Origin: Candidatus Thorarchaeota archaeon MP8T_1
GTDB lineage: Archaea > Asgardarchaeota > Thorarchaeia > Thorarchaeales > Thorarchaeaceae
NCBI GenBank assembly: GCA_002825465.1
Contig: PJER01000019.1
Location: forward strand, 1 to 48,438
Direction: 5' to 3'
DNA: 48,438 nucleotides
Part shown: in pieces, positions 18,043-26,536 of the stretch
Position numbering within the stretch: position 1 is the stretch's first letter
Layout: each line of letters starts with the position of its first letter
Notes under the pieces: generated by a model
The model's database searches: none
What the model was told of the DNA's origin: nothing
The model's input: only the letters and a program-made list of their open reading frames with translations
Translations under genes and position numbers: made by a program

Positions 18043-19236
18043 TTGTCAGAGTTGACTGCTCTATTCGATCCAGAATCAATTCTCAAACTTGACGGAATTG
18101 ATGAATTAGGTAGAATGAGAGCTGAAGCTAATCCATTTTGGAATCGTGCCCGTCTGGAAGTCACATGGGGACTACCAGTTATGTCAGGATTGTTGGAAAG
18201 CCCAAGAATTTCAATCCAACCAATGCGATTAGCTACCCGTGATGAGCTTCTTCTATATCATGATCCAGCATACATAGAGACCTTGGAACTGTTCGGAAAT
18301 ACTGGTACTGCATTTTCTGCTAGATTTGGTCTAGATACAAATGAATGTCCTGTTTTTCCAGGTGTAGATAAATACGCGAGCTATATTGTGGGAGCTACAA
18401 TAGATGCAGTAATGGGAGTGGCTGATGGAGAATTCGAAGATGCCGTATCATTTTTTGGAGGCCTTCATCACGCTACAGAAAGTCAGGCTGCAGGTTTTTG
18501 TTACTACAATGACTGTGTAATCGCAATAAAGAAGTATAAAGAGAAATATCCAGGCAAAAAAATACTATACTTAGATACAGATGCACATCATGGAGATGGA
18601 ACTCAAGCTGCATTCTACGATGACCCTAATGTCTTGACCATTTCAATTCATGAACTTAGTATGGGATTCTTTCCTGGAACGGGCAGGCCTGAAGAAGTAG
18701 GAATTGGTGAAGGAAAAGGTTACTCAGTCAATATTCCTCTGCCACCATTAGCAGACGATGTAGAATGGTGGAGAGCCTTCGAAGATGTGGTAGTACCGAT
18801 TTGGTTAGCCTACAAACCAGATTTTGTATTCTGGGAAGTAGGTGCTGACGCATACATGAATGATCCATTAACTGACCTAATGCTGACCTACGACACCTAT
18901 CAACGATTATCTAAAACTGTTAGACAACTAGTTCACTTAGGAACAAGGAAGTTGGTTGTGGTCGGCGGAGGAGGGTACAATGCTGTTGCTGCTGCAAAAA
19001 TATGGACCATATTGCTTGCAGATATAGCAGATATAGCATTACCACCTATAATTCCGGCAGAATGGATTAGACTGTGTCAGAGCCATGGTTTGCAGGTCAA
19101 GCGAGGTGGATGGACAAGTAGACCCTTCAGAATGCCGTATGAACAGTATCCAAATATTCGACGGGCTGTCGATGAATCAATTAACAAGGTCAAGAAGCTT
19201 ATCTTTCCAACATTTGGTCTAGATGACCTGATTTAG
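18043..19236 (+). CDS. Class I histone deacetylase-like (AcuC) enzyme
   Basis: This 397-residue arginase/deacetylase-fold protein has the full class I active site. The His pair is H142-H143 (GGLHHA) and GFCYYND is at 151-157. LDTDAHHGDGTQ supplies zinc ligands D180 and H182, and GADAYMNDPL supplies D269. The catalytic-Tyr loop is VVGGGGYNA. Enzymes of this fold remove acetyl from lysine; AcuC acts on acetyl-CoA synthetase, and the window also has acs at 36413-38407, a possible substrate by inference. The start is TTG, decided by GGAGG at 18031-18035. The N-terminal 35 residues are longer than in short AcuC forms. Confidence 0.92.
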   Translation: MSELTALFDPESILKLDGIDELGRMRAEANPFWNRARLEVTWGLPVMSGLLESPRISIQPMRLATRDELLLYHDPAYIETLELFGNTGTAFSARFGLDTNECPVFPGVDKYASYIVGATIDAVMGVADGEFEDAVSFFGGLHHATESQAAGFCYYNDCVIAIKKYKEKYPGKKILYLDTDAHHGDGTQAAFYDDPNVLTISIHELSMGFFPGTGRPEEVGIGEGKGYSVNIPLPPLADDVEWWRAFEDVVVPIWLAYKPDFVFWEVGADAYMNDPLTDLMLTYDTYQRLSKTVRQLVHLGTRKLVVVGGGGYNAVAAAKIWTILLADIADIALPPIIPAEWIRLCQSHGLQVKRGGWTSRPFRMPYEQYPNIRRAVDESINKVKKLIFPTFGLDDLI

Positions 19237-19864
19237 ATTTCTTGATTGCAAGAACACATCGATGGTCTGTATCATCAACATACATCTCTAGAATCTGGAA
19301 TTTTTTGAGGACATTACGTAATTCATCTTCGGAGAAATAATGATGAGGAATTCCGCTCTCAGGACCACATTGAGGAATGTATGTGCCATCCTCAACCCAA
19401 TCGAGTTTCCAATCATCTTCCGGGTTTTCTGGTTTGGGACCAAGAGTAGGTACTGTAATGAAGAGATAGCCCCCAGCCCTGAGAACACGTTCGATTTCGT
19501 TTAAAGTAGAAATAATCTCAGTCATGAAATTATGATGTATCACCTGAATGGAGATAATTGCATCAAAGAAACCATCACCATAAGGGAGTGATTCCTCCAT
19601 TCTACCTTGATGAAGAGGTGCATCAAGATTCTCTTCATCCAACCATTGTTTGGTCAGCTCAAGTGCAGTCTTAGAAGAATCAAAACCGGCTACTGCAAAT
19701 CCCGCCCTAAGTAGACTGATCAAATGTCTACCGGTCCCACACCCCAAATCGAGGATTCTGTTTACTCCTGCATCATGAAACTTTGTGATGAGTCGGGAAA
19801 TGTCTGGGTGAGGATCGATGAAGACATACCCTTTCTCTGTAAAGATATTCTCCCAGTCTGGCAT
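19199..19864 (-). CDS. SAM-dependent methyltransferase
   Basis: The 221-residue class I methyltransferase has motif I RILDLGCGTGRHLISLLRAG (about residues 36-55), acidic AGFDSS (about 59-64), FDAIISIQVIHH and LRAGGYLFITVP. The C-terminus HHYFSEDELRNVLKKFQILEM is the usual final sheet. The substrate is unknown. Its last 38 bases overlap the 3' end of the deacetylase gene on the other strand, so the two convergent transcripts share coding DNA. Confidence 0.87.
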   Translation of the reverse strand: MPDWENIFTEKGYVFIDPHPDISRLITKFHDAGVNRILDLGCGTGRHLISLLRAGFAVAGFDSSKTALELTKQWLDEENLDAPLHQGRMEESLPYGDGFFDAIISIQVIHHNFMTEIISTLNEIERVLRAGGYLFITVPTLGPKPENPEDDWKLDWVEDGTYIPQCGPESGIPHHYFSEDELRNVLKKFQILEMYVDDTDHRCVLAIKKSKSGHLDQMLER

Positions 19865-19979
19865 TATTCTTCCGAGATATCAAATACTGATATGGATATT
19901 GCTAATTTACCAAATATAGAGGGAAATAAAAGACTGAAAGGTATCGCATCTTCTTCATCAAATTAGGAGAGATGCTACT

Positions 19980-21701
19980 ATGAGACAAAGATATGTAGTA
20001 CTGATTCTCGGTTTGCTTATCATGTTCGCTGGTGTGACTATGGCAACGGTCACTCAGAGCGGTTTTGGAAATGTCAACGTAAGTGAGGTTGACTTTCAGG
20101 CAGCTGATGGATCATTAATTCACAGTACATTGCAACGTCCAACATATGCAACTGATTCTAATCCTCTTCCTGGAGTTGTTGTAATCCACGGATCGCTTCA
20201 AAATAAAGAGTGGTTGATGGCGTTTGGTATTGAACTGGCAATGCGCGGATTTGTGGTTCTTACAATTGATGCTAATGGACATGGTAACTCTGAGGCAGGC
20301 ACAGGTAGCGGCACAGCCGCATTAGACTACATAGCTGGTCTGGATTATGTTGATAGCGCTCAGATTGGATTAATAGGGCATAGCATGGGAGGAGGGATTG
20401 CATGGAATGCCATTGATGAGTCTAGTGTCTATGTGAGAGCTCTGGTTCTTGTTGGATCTGGTTTTTGGTCTAGCCCACCCTATATTCCAAATACCCTTGT
20501 GGCTACTGGAAATTTTGATTCACTCTCAAGTTATCCCCACAACTACACACTACTCGATCCTTACTTCAATGTAACAGGTGTGGTACCAGAAACGACCTAT
20601 GGTGATTTTACAAATAACACTGCAAGAAGAGCAATCTTTCCAAGTACAAATCACCTTTTTGAAACAATTGACCCTGTCATAGTCAGCGAAAGCGTCGAGT
20701 GGATGAAGAATAGTCTGAAGGGAGGATTTGAAGATGAACATTGGATATCCAGTACAAGTATCTTCTATCCCCTCTGGTTAGCTGGTGGACTCATGGGTCT
20801 CATGGGAGCTTTACTCACCATCTTCCCAATGGTGTTCATTCTCATAGATTTGCCAGTCTTTGATGTTCTAAAAGGGGTTTACAATGATAAACATGCAGAA
20901 GGAACAAAGTCATTATTGACAATGGGGACAATGTATGCATTGATTGGTGCGGGAACATTCTTCCCATTTCTACTAATTGGAAATATCCTATCGATTTTCA
21001 TTCCATTCCCACAATATAATGGAATACCAGTTATGATGTGGATGGTTGGAAGTGGACTTATTGCCTTACTTTTCCTCTTCTTTATACTACGTTTCAAGAA
21101 GAGAGGTCAAACAGAAGGTTCTGGACAATCCATAAGAGGACTGTTCAGTGTGGGAAAGGGTAGTCCCACATTGACGTGGTTGACCGCACTCTCATTATCT
21201 GTAGTTGTATTTGCTTGGTTATATTTTCTAACTCTCATTGTTGATCTTGGATTTGCACTAGACTTACGTTGTTTCCTACCTGGATTACATGATCTCACCC
21301 TACCACAAGCAACTATCATGCCATTGTATTTTGTAGTATTCTTGATCTACTTTGTAGTGGAAGGAGCTTGGTTTACAGGTCCGATGCTTCAGAAGAGTTC
21401 TGGAACATGGTTCAAGAGTCAGTTGAATATCACAACCAAGGCGGTCTTCATTAAGACTATCCCATACTTGATTCTTATTGGATTCGAGTTCATTGGTGGA
21501 TATTTAGCAGGAGCACCTTTAGTCCCAGGGATTATTGGATACTCGTGGTTATTCTTCTACGCTTTCACCCCATGGTTCGCAATATGTACTGTAATCACCA
21601 TGTTCGGATATCGAGTGACTGGTAATCGTTGGTTTGGAGCAATGCTTAACGCTTTACTATGTGCATGGCTTCTTGCTTCAATTCTTTCCTTTAGAGGGTA
21701 A
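19980..21701 (+). CDS. Membrane-anchored alpha/beta hydrolase with multi-helix C-terminus
   Basis: This 573-residue protein begins with one transmembrane or signal segment (residues 5-24). An alpha/beta hydrolase domain follows (about 35-255): PGVVVIHGSLQNKEW oxyanion strand, GHGNSE, nucleophile elbow GHSMGGG with Ser at about residue 134, and a late FPSTNHLFE that can supply the His. The C-terminal half (about 262-573) has around eight transmembrane helices. The hydrolase would face outside the cell, since it lies between the first helix and the C-terminal helix bundle. The substrate is unknown and the fusion is unusual. It terminates at the shared hairpin at 21716-21736. Confidence 0.82.
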   Translation: MRQRYVVLILGLLIMFAGVTMATVTQSGFGNVNVSEVDFQAADGSLIHSTLQRPTYATDSNPLPGVVVIHGSLQNKEWLMAFGIELAMRGFVVLTIDANGHGNSEAGTGSGTAALDYIAGLDYVDSAQIGLIGHSMGGGIAWNAIDESSVYVRALVLVGSGFWSSPPYIPNTLVATGNFDSLSSYPHNYTLLDPYFNVTGVVPETTYGDFTNNTARRAIFPSTNHLFETIDPVIVSESVEWMKNSLKGGFEDEHWISSTSIFYPLWLAGGLMGLMGALLTIFPMVFILIDLPVFDVLKGVYNDKHAEGTKSLLTMGTMYALIGAGTFFPFLLIGNILSIFIPFPQYNGIPVMMWMVGSGLIALLFLFFILRFKKRGQTEGSGQSIRGLFSVGKGSPTLTWLTALSLSVVVFAWLYFLTLIVDLGFALDLRCFLPGLHDLTLPQATIMPLYFVVFLIYFVVEGAWFTGPMLQKSSGTWFKSQLNITTKAVFIKTIPYLILIGFEFIGGYLAGAPLVPGIIGYSWLFFYAFTPWFAICTVITMFGYRVTGNRWFGAMLNALLCAWLLASILSFRG

Positions 21702-21715
21702 GTTTAGAAAATGGT

Positions 21716-21736
21716 TACGGGTCTAAACAACCCGTA
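21716..21736. terminator. Bidirectional hairpin terminator
   Basis: TACGGGT (21716-21722) and ACCCGTA (21730-21736) pair between two convergent genes. Each side is followed by pyrimidine-rich sequence; the plus side reads into CTTCTTTTTT. Confidence 0.55.
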
Positions 21737-21737
21737 C

Positions 21738-22658
21738 CTACTTCTTTTTTGAATGAGTATAGAGCCATTCAATAAGTCCTGTACCAGTTCCATCAAGTTC
21801 TTTGCAAGTATGAATAGCCATACCCTCGTACAATTCGGTGGATCCACCAGAAAACTTTCGCTCGAAGCGAACAAAACTCTTAGGATTGATTAATTTTGAT
21901 CTTATATTGTAAATAGATCCATCTATCCCTTCAATTCGAGTCTTAGCCCCTACAGGTATGTCAAACTCGGGATGAGTCTCTGTTGCAACTTCTATCTTCT
22001 TTATTGGTTCATGATTATCTATGGTACTTATACCACCGGAGGGATGTGCTTTCCCTCTGACTTCATCACGTCGTAGACCTATTGAGATATCATCAAACTG
22101 AGCATGAAGTGCAAACCAATTCTCAATATGCCAGTCACGCGACCCCCAACTCTTGTCGCGTTCTCCATATCCCTTGATATGTACGATTTTCCCATCTGGA
22201 AACTCAATTGTGCCATGTGGAACTCCTGATTGCTCGAAATGCCCAGTCCAAGAAGTCCCACTTCCACCACCAAAATCATAGGCTGGAAATCTGGCTGGCC
22301 AGTGAATGACAGCCTCTAGCCGCTCCCCAGTGTAAACAATCTGCCACTCCTTTAATGGCTCAATAATTTTGAAAGTGAGGGTTCCATCAGTCAGGGATTC
22401 TGAGAACACTTCTGAGAATACTCCTTCAGGCTCTTTGAAATACACTTCACGCTCAAGTCCATGAAACAATGCAAAAACAAACTCCCGTTTCTGGATATTC
22501 GGAAGTAAACCAATTGTTGAGAATCCAGAGATTCCTGTATCAATGTCTACCCAATTGAAATAGTAACTCTCACGCCAAGTTGGTTCTTCATTAGGAGTAT
22601 GTGCATACTCATCAGATTCAAGAACTTCTGGAGATTTCTTCATCTTCATCACCATCAC
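21738..22658 (-). CDS. DUF7064-like lipocalin-fold protein
   Basis: The 306-residue protein has the beta-rich pattern of the AttH/carotenoid 1,2-hydratase-like group. The best marker is GYGERDKSWGSRDW (about residues 168-181), matching the family's conserved G-x-R-D-x-SWG-x-R-D-W block, after WTGHFEQSG and before WFALHAQFDD. Members are proposed lipid or isoprenoid binding enzymes, often with no known substrate. Its ATG overlaps the upstream stop by four bases, so it is coupled to 22655-23812. Several Met codons at the start leave the exact N-terminus open by up to seven residues. Confidence 0.7.
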   Translation of the reverse strand: MMVMKMKKSPEVLESDEYAHTPNEEPTWRESYYFNWVDIDTGISGFSTIGLLPNIQKREFVFALFHGLEREVYFKEPEGVFSEVFSESLTDGTLTFKIIEPLKEWQIVYTGERLEAVIHWPARFPAYDFGGGSGTSWTGHFEQSGVPHGTIEFPDGKIVHIKGYGERDKSWGSRDWHIENWFALHAQFDDISIGLRRDEVRGKAHPSGGISTIDNHEPIKKIEVATETHPEFDIPVGAKTRIEGIDGSIYNIRSKLINPKSFVRFERKFSGGSTELYEGMAIHTCKELDGTGTGLIEWLYTHSKKK

Positions 22659-23812
22659 TCTGGCAGAAGGTAGAGTGTTGGGTCCTCTTCCATCTCGTCG
22701 TCGAATCTTCCGAATCGGATGAACGCTGGATCTGCATCATTCTCCATAAAGAATGGAACATACTCATCAATAATAGACTGTGAGATATTCCAATCGATCT
22801 TATCAGTAATTCCAACTCTATCTGTATATCGAGCAAATCCTCTCCAGTATGCAACCGCACCTGCAATCATAAGCTGCTTCTTATCCCACTCTGCAAATTT
22901 CATATAGAGTTCAGAGAGAGCTGTTTCTGCGGCTTCTGAATATGCGGGAAGCTCATCAATACCTAGGGGAACTATTTTGTTACCTCTTTCTGTATATGCT
23001 GCAACACTAGTAACAAGATTAGAATAGTCACCAGGTTCAATCGTCATCGTACCAATGTCGTTGAAGGTGGCAGTTGCCCCCTTAATTGTCATAGCCACCC
23101 CCAACTTATCGGAGGGCAATTTCGCCTCTGTATCTGACCATGGAAGCCAGAGGTCACTCTTTCCATCGTGTAGTCGTGTAAATTCTGTAGCTACTAGTAT
23201 TTCATCTTCAGAAACTGGATAGGGGCCATGGTCAATCAACTTGGCACGAGCCTCACACTCATCCATAAAGGCATAGAGCTCAATCTGTCCAAGACTACGA
23301 CGTATCTTCTTGACCTGATCTGTATCCACTGGTTCAAGATTGTCTTTCAACCATGTCAGCGTGTCCTCTCCAAACGCTAGATTCTTTCCACCGGATTTTG
23401 CAACAGTTGGTTCACCAGTGTTGAAGTAGTTAGTTCCTAAGTTATACCACTGGTCAAGCATCCATTTCCACTGATTCCGCTTTTCTGCATCCTCTTTACT
23501 TGGATCACTTTCGCATTTCTCAAAGACTATACCCATCCTTCCTAGAGAATAATAGAGCCAAAGGTATGTGATAGAGAGAGCATGAACCTCTGAGAGAAGT
23601 GTTTTACTCTTCTTTGCTAGTTCTTCTGGAGTGATTTTAGACCAGACCTCTTTCATCACATCATAGAGATGATCGTAGGTATGATAGCATGATATCGAGA
23701 TGTATTCATTTGTTGGAAAGATTTCAGACTCAAGAAGCCCTCGTTCAGCCAATATATCTGAGAATGTATTGGAGATGTGCTGAATCATCTTGTTTGTTTT
23801 GCCAATTTCCAT
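22655..23812 (-). CDS. Hypothetical protein, operon partner of the DUF7064-like gene
   Basis: The 385-residue soluble protein is mostly alpha-helical, with many aromatic residues (ITYLWLYYSLGRMG at about 80-93, QWKWMLDQWYNLG at about 113-125). I recognise no family or catalytic motif, no signal peptide and no membrane segment. The start ATG has GGAG nine bases upstream. It is the first gene of a two-gene operon with a four-base overlap, so the two products probably work together, perhaps on the same hydrophobic ligand; that is inference. Confidence 0.68.
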   Translation of the reverse strand: MEIGKTNKMIQHISNTFSDILAERGLLESEIFPTNEYISISCYHTYDHLYDVMKEVWSKITPEELAKKSKTLLSEVHALSITYLWLYYSLGRMGIVFEKCESDPSKEDAEKRNQWKWMLDQWYNLGTNYFNTGEPTVAKSGGKNLAFGEDTLTWLKDNLEPVDTDQVKKIRRSLGQIELYAFMDECEARAKLIDHGPYPVSEDEILVATEFTRLHDGKSDLWLPWSDTEAKLPSDKLGVAMTIKGATATFNDIGTMTIEPGDYSNLVTSVAAYTERGNKIVPLGIDELPAYSEAAETALSELYMKFAEWDKKQLMIAGAVAYWRGFARYTDRVGITDKIDWNISQSIIDEYVPFFMENDADPAFIRFGRFDDEMEEDPTLYLLPE

Positions 23813-23884
23813 TATAGTAGCTCCTAGAATTTGAGTAGATATGAATCAAGCACCACGAAAGAGTGAGTATTAAGGGTTTCAGAA

Positions 23885-24295
23885 ATGCGGGAACCTTATT
23901 ACGAGTTTAGCATTTCACGCAAAGGCCAATGGATGGATGCAATATTGAAAGAAATTGCACGTGGATTGATTTCACTCAAATTAGAAGCTGAGGGAGAGCT
24001 AAGGTACATTACTACAATGAGGGAAGTGATTCAACTTCTAAAGGAGGGAGCTGAGGGAAAGATTGTCCTTGTAAATGATGGAGGAACGACATTCCTTGCT
24101 CCAATTCTATCAAAACTAGCGGGAGTGGTCTGTGTAACAGGTGCTTTAGGTTCTCATCTTGCCATTGTAACTAGAGAATTCGAGATACCAGCTTTAATGG
24201 GAACAAAGATTGAAAATCCAAGTGTATTAGATAGAAAACAGGCAAAGATTGAACCATGTGAGGGGACTGAAGGAGCACTTTTTGTAATGGAGTGA
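23885..24295 (+). CDS. Stand-alone phosphohistidine (PEP-utilizer swivelling) domain
   Basis: The 136-residue protein ends with the swivelling phosphohistidine domain of PEP synthase/PPDK enzymes. The stretch around H91 (TGALGSHLAIVTREFEIPAL, about residues 85-104) matches the family G-x-x-x-H-x-A-I-x-x-R-E-x-x-I-P-A pattern, and H91 would carry the phosphate. The first 50 residues are helical and not part of the usual domain. The next gene, six bases on, encodes the matching ATP-binding domain, so the two together form a split phosphotransferase. Confidence 0.82.
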   Translation: MREPYYEFSISRKGQWMDAILKEIARGLISLKLEAEGELRYITTMREVIQLLKEGAEGKIVLVNDGGTTFLAPILSKLAGVVCVTGALGSHLAIVTREFEIPALMGTKIENPSVLDRKQAKIEPCEGTEGALFVME

Positions 24296-24301
24296 TTGAA
24301 C

Positions 24302-25261
24302 ATGCAACTCATCCATTCGATGAAGGACATCCATCCTGATAATGTTGAGATTCACGGTGGTAAAGCTGTCAACCTCGCAAAGTTGATGCAACTTGGATTT
24401 CGAGTACCTAGAGGATTTTCCATCACCAGTGATGTCTTTGTCAAAATGCTCGCAGAGAATCAAAAGATTAAATCATTTCTGAGAGATGCAGATGCTTCTG
24501 ATGATTTTGAAGAGATTCTAGAGATATCTGGGAAGATACAGGAGGTCATCGCTGACTATGTGATACCACAAAACGTGGTTTCCGAGATAGATAAGAATCT
24601 TAATCATCTCGGAAAATCTGAATTCGGATTTGCTGTTCGATCCTCTGCAACCATTGAAGACCGTAACGATATTTCGTTTGCAGGACAAGCTGAAAGCTAC
24701 CTCTGTGTGGAGGAGCTACCTGATATTGTAGAATCTGTGAAGAAAGTTTGGAAATCAGCTTTTTCGGAACGGGCACTTGTCTATCTGAAGACAAAAGGCA
24801 TTTCATTTACACAAGTGAAAATGGCAGTACTGATTCAAGAGATGATACCCGCAGAGGTTTCAGGCGTGATGTTTACAGCCAATGTGGTCACAAATAACAC
24901 TGAAGAGATGTTGATAAATTCAACATGGGGACTTGGTGATGCACTTGTTTCAGGAGGCATAATTCCTGATACATACATTCTAACAAAAAATCCACTTGGA
25001 GTAATTCAAAGAAACCTTGGAGAGAAAAAGCTCACCTCAGAACTAAAGTCACCCCTAATAGACACTCCACAAGAGAAGAGGCAGAAGTTCTCATTGGACG
25101 AGAAGACTCTATTTGCTCTAGCGGAGGTCGGGATGAAAATCGAAAGTGGTATGGAGTTGCCACAAGATATTGAGTGGTGTATTCGGCAGGATGGCACTCT
25201 CACTATTATTCAGACGCGACCAATAACCACACTTAACGTGCCTTCATCTCATAGAGTGTGA
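24302..25261 (+). CDS. PEP synthase/PPDK-type ATP-grasp domain protein
   Basis: The 319-residue protein is a full PPDK N-terminal ATP-binding domain: GGKAVNLAKL (about residues 19-28), AVRSSATIEDRNDISFAGQ (about 114-132), MIPAEVSGVMFTAN, LINSTWGLGDALVSGGIIPD and the end IEWCIRQDGTLTIIQTRPIT. It stops there, with no swivelling domain and no C-terminal PEP/pyruvate barrel; the swivelling domain is the preceding gene. Full PEP synthases run near 800 residues. The final acceptor is therefore unknown. I chose the ATG at 24302 (GGAG nine bases upstream) over TTG at 24296. Its 3' end overlaps the convergent ferredoxin gene by 29 bases. Confidence 0.88.
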   Translation: MQLIHSMKDIHPDNVEIHGGKAVNLAKLMQLGFRVPRGFSITSDVFVKMLAENQKIKSFLRDADASDDFEEILEISGKIQEVIADYVIPQNVVSEIDKNLNHLGKSEFGFAVRSSATIEDRNDISFAGQAESYLCVEELPDIVESVKKVWKSAFSERALVYLKTKGISFTQVKMAVLIQEMIPAEVSGVMFTANVVTNNTEEMLINSTWGLGDALVSGGIIPDTYILTKNPLGVIQRNLGEKKLTSELKSPLIDTPQEKRQKFSLDEKTLFALAEVGMKIESGMELPQDIEWCIRQDGTLTIIQTRPITTLNVPSSHRV

Positions 25262-25517
25262 CACCAGGATCAACAGTGATTGCTTGCTCAGGACAGATGT
25301 TCACACATTTCATACATCCTGTGCATTTTGAGAGCCAAATAGCATCAATTCTCCAAATCTCAGGATTATGTGGGTCTGGATGTTCTTCCAGAGTAGGATG
25401 CATTAACAATACTGCCGGGTCACAAACGAATAAGCACTTTCTGCAATCTCGAGGATCGGTACTTGCACCAGAGTGACATTTAGAATGATCAATAGTGATT
25501 TTTGTTTTCTTTACCAT
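25233..25517 (-). CDS. Ferredoxin-like 4Fe-4S protein
   Basis: The 94-residue protein has two cysteine clusters. The second, CTGCMKCVNICP (about residues 68-79), is a classic [4Fe-4S] motif. The first, starting at Cys14, is spaced C-x9-C-x2-C-x3-C, which is unusual, so it may bind a modified cluster. It would be a soluble electron carrier. It lies ten bases after the larger iron-sulfur gene and is co-transcribed with it; the last 29 bases overlap the ATP-grasp gene on the other strand. Confidence 0.83.
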   Translation of the reverse strand: MVKKTKITIDHSKCHSGASTDPRDCRKCLFVCDPAVLLMHPTLEEHPDPHNPEIWRIDAIWLSKCTGCMKCVNICPEQAITVDPGVTLYEMKAR

Positions 25518-25527
25518 TTTTGATCAC

Positions 25528-26397
25528 CTAGTATTTTCCAGCCATTCCAGGAATTTCTTCCCTTGGGACTAGTTTGAGAGCATCATGATTACAGGCATGT
25601 CGACAGACGCCACATCCAAAACACTTGTCCAAATCGACAATGACTCGTTTGACTGAAGGAAGATACCGTAAGGCATTGAATTGACACATCTTCACGCAGG
25701 ATTTACATCCTTGGCAATTGTCAATATTAATATCAATTACATATTCACCCTTGTAGACTGTCTTTAGATCAAAGTCATTTCTGAGCCTAAGACCACCGCA
25801 TTCTGGAGTCTCACAAGAACAGATTGCATTGATGTATGGGACTGGTTGGAACCAGACCGAGGCAACATATCCCTTCTCATTCTGTTCCTGAAGCGCTTCG
25901 ATTGCCTCCTCTCGATCAAGTCTATACTTAACATTCTCTGGAATGTACCGAACGTGTTTTTCAATGACCTCTGATAATTGCCCAAAATTGATACAAACTG
26001 CATCCTTCACTCCACGTTGCATCCATCTACAGACACAGTAGTTCTTGATAATGGGTTCAGCAGCAAGATTACCAATAATGTGTTGAGCATCTTCTAGTGG
26101 TAACACTTGGCCAAAATGACCATCAGCTCGAACAGGATTTCTGTTCTTCTTCTCACTATGAATTTGTCCCTCTACTACCTTTCGAATCACTCTACCAATA
26201 ATAGGCATCTTCATCTTGTATCCTAAGCCTATTGAATTGAATCCCATTATCTTTCGAATGAAGAGGGTTTCCATGTTTTTCCATTGTTCATCAAGGTATT
26301 CTCTGGCATTGTACTCATCAGCTAACTCGTTTCTATAGAGTCGTGCATTATTGTACCACTTGCCGCCATCACCGTGTTTGAAGCACCATTCGCACAT
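25528..26397 (-). CDS. Multi-cysteine iron-sulfur protein with dicluster ferredoxin domain
   Basis: The 289-residue protein begins MCEWC. It has a central Cys-rich part (NYCVCRWM at about 119-126 and ICSCETPECGG at about 192-202) and ends with two [4Fe-4S] motifs: CQGCKSCVKMC (about 228-238) and CFGCGVCRHAC (about 257-267). The C-terminus is a standard dicluster ferredoxin; the N-terminal 200 residues belong to a family I know only as iron-sulfur proteins of anaerobic archaea and bacteria. It heads a two-gene ferredoxin operon. The redox partner is not in the window unless it is the flavodoxin at 46456. Confidence 0.8.
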   Translation of the reverse strand: MCEWCFKHGDGGKWYNNARLYRNELADEYNAREYLDEQWKNMETLFIRKIMGFNSIGLGYKMKMPIIGRVIRKVVEGQIHSEKKNRNPVRADGHFGQVLPLEDAQHIIGNLAAEPIIKNYCVCRWMQRGVKDAVCINFGQLSEVIEKHVRYIPENVKYRLDREEAIEALQEQNEKGYVASVWFQPVPYINAICSCETPECGGLRLRNDFDLKTVYKGEYVIDINIDNCQGCKSCVKMCQFNALRYLPSVKRVIVDLDKCFGCGVCRHACNHDALKLVPREEIPGMAGKY

Positions 26398-26536
26398 TGT
26401 GTTTTCCTTCGTATTCTGAGAGTGATTTTACAATTTCAATTGCAATATTTAAGATTCCCGTATTGATTTGTTATCGCGCCAGTCAAAACTATTAACTCCC
26501 AATGATTTCAGGTAAGTAGTTGGAGGATTAGACCAC

